From Blumeriella jaapii (lineage: Eukaryota; Ascomycota; Leotiomycetes; Helotiales; Drepanopezizaceae), in NCBI GenBank assembly GCA_009599575.1, contig VWND01000023.1, positions 174,501 to 238,500 of the forward strand: 64,000 bases of DNA, read 5' to 3'. Below the pieces are notes generated by a model. It did no database searches. It was not told the origin of the DNA and saw only the letters and a list, made by a program, of their open reading frames with translations. Positions 62,331-64,000 of the stretch are shown piece after piece. A program made the translations under genes and the position numbers. Position 1 is the stretch's first letter. The number at the start of each line of letters is the position of its first letter.

Positions 62331-64000
62331 TTAGTAGAGGCCAGGAGTAGCGACTACTTCACCATGAACGCGAACGCGATAGAGGCAGGTGTAGTCAACA
62401 GCCTCACCACCCCAGTTGGTCTTGCTGCGAATGATGACTTTGTTGGTGTGAGCTCCCAGAGCCTTCATGTTGAGTCCCATAGCGAACGATTGTATGTTCT
62501 GCTGGGTCTCGATATCGTAGATCCAAGAGCCGATGCGAACGTAGCCGAGCGGAAGAGCAGGATCGTCCACGTGGTCGTGGAAAATGGCATCGGACATCTT
62601 CTTGACGGCTTTGAAGAGTTCGGGGTCGGGGATCAAGGCGAGCAGCTCCATTTCTCGGGGTGCGGCGCCGGGTTCGAGGGAGGCGGAGGGGGAAATGTGT
62701 TCGACGACGACTTGGTCGGGGTAGATGCTGCTGGACATGATTACTGCGAGACTGGAACCGAAACCGTCAGCGCCCTTGGATGGGGCACACCAGCAATCGC
62801 CGTGCTCTTCCCACTTGATCAGGGCCGTGTAGGGACTGTTGGGAGTGGGGACGGGATTGCCCATCAGATAGCGCTTGATTTTCTCGGGGTACGAGACATC
62901 ATGACTTGGAAAGAGGAAAGCTGGGGACGTCAGATCTTTGTCAACCGTGGCACCGGTTCCTTTGGCAAAGTAGTTGATGCGGCTGAGACCATAGTTGACG
63001 TTGCTCTTCAGGTTCGCAGACGCCAGAGCATCGATTTGGCCGCTGGAAATGAACTTCTGGAGGACCTCGTTGGCGATAGCCGCTGACTCGTCCTTGAACT
63101 CATGCTGTAATTTGTTGATCTGGCGCGTTGTCTGATGTAGCTTCGTTGAGAGATCACTCATCTGGGATCTGATCTCGGACTGGTTGTCTTCCCAATTTTG
63201 ACGCACAATGTCCAAGACTTCAGTCTTGGAGATGACTCGGTGTTCCTTTAGGAGCTCGGGGAACTGACGGGTCAGATCGGCGTCACGGAGCTTTCGGATC
63301 TCAGCTTCATTTTGTCGCGAGTACTTGTCCCATAGCTTTTTGGCTTGGGTCTCGGACATCTTGCTTGTCCCGCTGGAGAAGGAGGAGGGCTTGCCCACCG
63401 ACTCGACTTGATCGCGGAGTAAGGTGTCGTCGGAGCGGATCTTGTCCTGCAGCGCATGCCAGAAGGAGTCAGGAATGATCGTGTTGCCGTACTTATCCTT
63501 CTTGGCCACGAGGAAGTTCGGGAGCAGATCCTGGATCGCCTTCAGAGCCTTGGGATCAAGATCCGAGGGTCGAGAGGAGAGGCGGCCGACCTTGGTTTCG
63601 AGATCACTCAGCCGTCGGTTGATGACCTGAACGTCGGCGGGCTGGAAGAACTCAGTTGGGTTGCCAAGAGTGTGTTTGAGATCGGTGAACGAAGGTGGCA
63701 TGTTGACAAGTTGAGAAAGACCCCAGAGCAAAACGGTCGCGACCAACAGGATGGCCAGGTACTTGCCCAGTTTCCTTGGTGATTGTTGTTAGTCAAGGCG
63801 CTCAGATACAGAGAAGAAACACTTACTTGAAGGCACCGTCAACGAAGGGGCCAACCGTATCCTTGATGCTATCAATCCAGTTCAAGTAAGATTGGCCGTG
63901 CTTGGCGCGAGCTGCATGCACACGGTCGATGGGAAGGCGTGCTCTGGCAATCTCTGAGGCACGCTCTTTCGCGGCGGCGACGTGGATCTCATCCATGTGG
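62331..64000 (-). CDS. SUN-domain nuclear-envelope protein (Sad1-like), 5' end outside window
   Basis: Inner-nuclear-membrane protein that links chromatin to the cytoskeleton through KASH partners. Visible exons: 63827-64000 (partial) and 62331-63774, with a 52-bp intron between (GTAAGT...CCAAG). The upstream exon encodes VAAAKERASEIARARLPIDR and the amphipathic SYLNWIDSIKDTVGPF. Exon 2 begins with the membrane helix (YLAILLVATVLLWGL), then a coiled-coil lumenal region (VINRRLSDLETKVGRL; KLHQTTRQINKLQHEF) and a C-terminal SUN domain (NYGLSRINYFAKGTGA; SSSIYPDQVVVEHISPSAS; TCLYRVRVHGEVVATPGLY). The ending is typical of SUN domains. Translation presumably starts beyond 64000; the ATG at 63996 is not a convincing start. 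Confidence 0.93.

Overview
The window is nuclear DNA of a filamentous ascomycete (Pezizomycotina). Genes lie on both strands and most have short introns (about 47-140 bp) with GT...AG borders. The recognisable proteins are fungal types: Rad4, a Whi5/Nrm1-like repressor, Mia40, an OM14-like outer-membrane protein, Syo1, Dbp10, Dbp4, Spf31 and a CSC1/OSCA channel. Intergenic DNA is full of microsatellites (TAGG, GTACA, GA, CAACA). I cannot fix the class or species by eye. All exon borders were placed by reading splice consensus, frame and family resemblance; nothing was searched or computed.

Layout. 1-1378: a 152-bp direct repeat and microsatellites. 1.4-11.8 kb: rad4 (-), MDP-1-type HAD phosphatase (-), GNAT acetyltransferase (+), APC-family permease (+), short-chain dehydrogenase (-). 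11.8-17.1 kb: gene-poor, with a doubtful hypothetical gene, a damaged Gly/Ser/Tyr-rich small gene and a small membrane protein (+). 18-26.6 kb: Whi5-like repressor (+), secreted aspartic protease (+), two orphan genes. 27.5-34.7 kb: OM14-like protein (-), mia40 (-), thiamine pyrophosphokinase (+), CSC1/OSCA-like channel (-). 34.7-36.9 kb: microsatellite-rich gap. 36.9-48.99 kb: His-rich coiled-coil orphan (+), spf31 (-), rfa2 (+), GNAT (-), idi1 (-), syo1 (+). 49-60.9 kb: dbp10 (-), SurE-like phosphatase (-), dbp4 (+), fad1 (+). 60.9-62.3 kb: microsatellites. 62.3-64 kb: 3' part of a SUN-domain gene (-) that runs off the window.

Most genes are housekeeping: DNA repair and replication (rad4, rfa2), cell cycle (Whi5-like), mitochondrial biogenesis (mia40 next to the OM14-like gene), cofactor synthesis (thiamine pyrophosphokinase, FAD synthase), isoprenoids (idi1), splicing (spf31), ribosome biogenesis (syo1, dbp10, dbp4) and the nuclear envelope (SUN). 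I see no secondary-metabolite cluster, transposase, CRISPR array, rRNA or convincing tRNA.

The most notable signal is damage. Four otherwise normal conserved genes (rad4, the permease, the OM14-like gene, thiamine pyrophosphokinase) each need exactly one base added or removed to read through, and a fifth small gene carries a stop plus a shift. Either this assembly has residual indel errors or these are real lesions. I found no clearly new multi-gene system. The best leads for novelty are the His-rich coiled-coil orphan at 36,935, the 18-bp-repeat orphan at 25,767 with its 66-bp-repeat leader, and the dispersed (GTACA)n palindromic motif.
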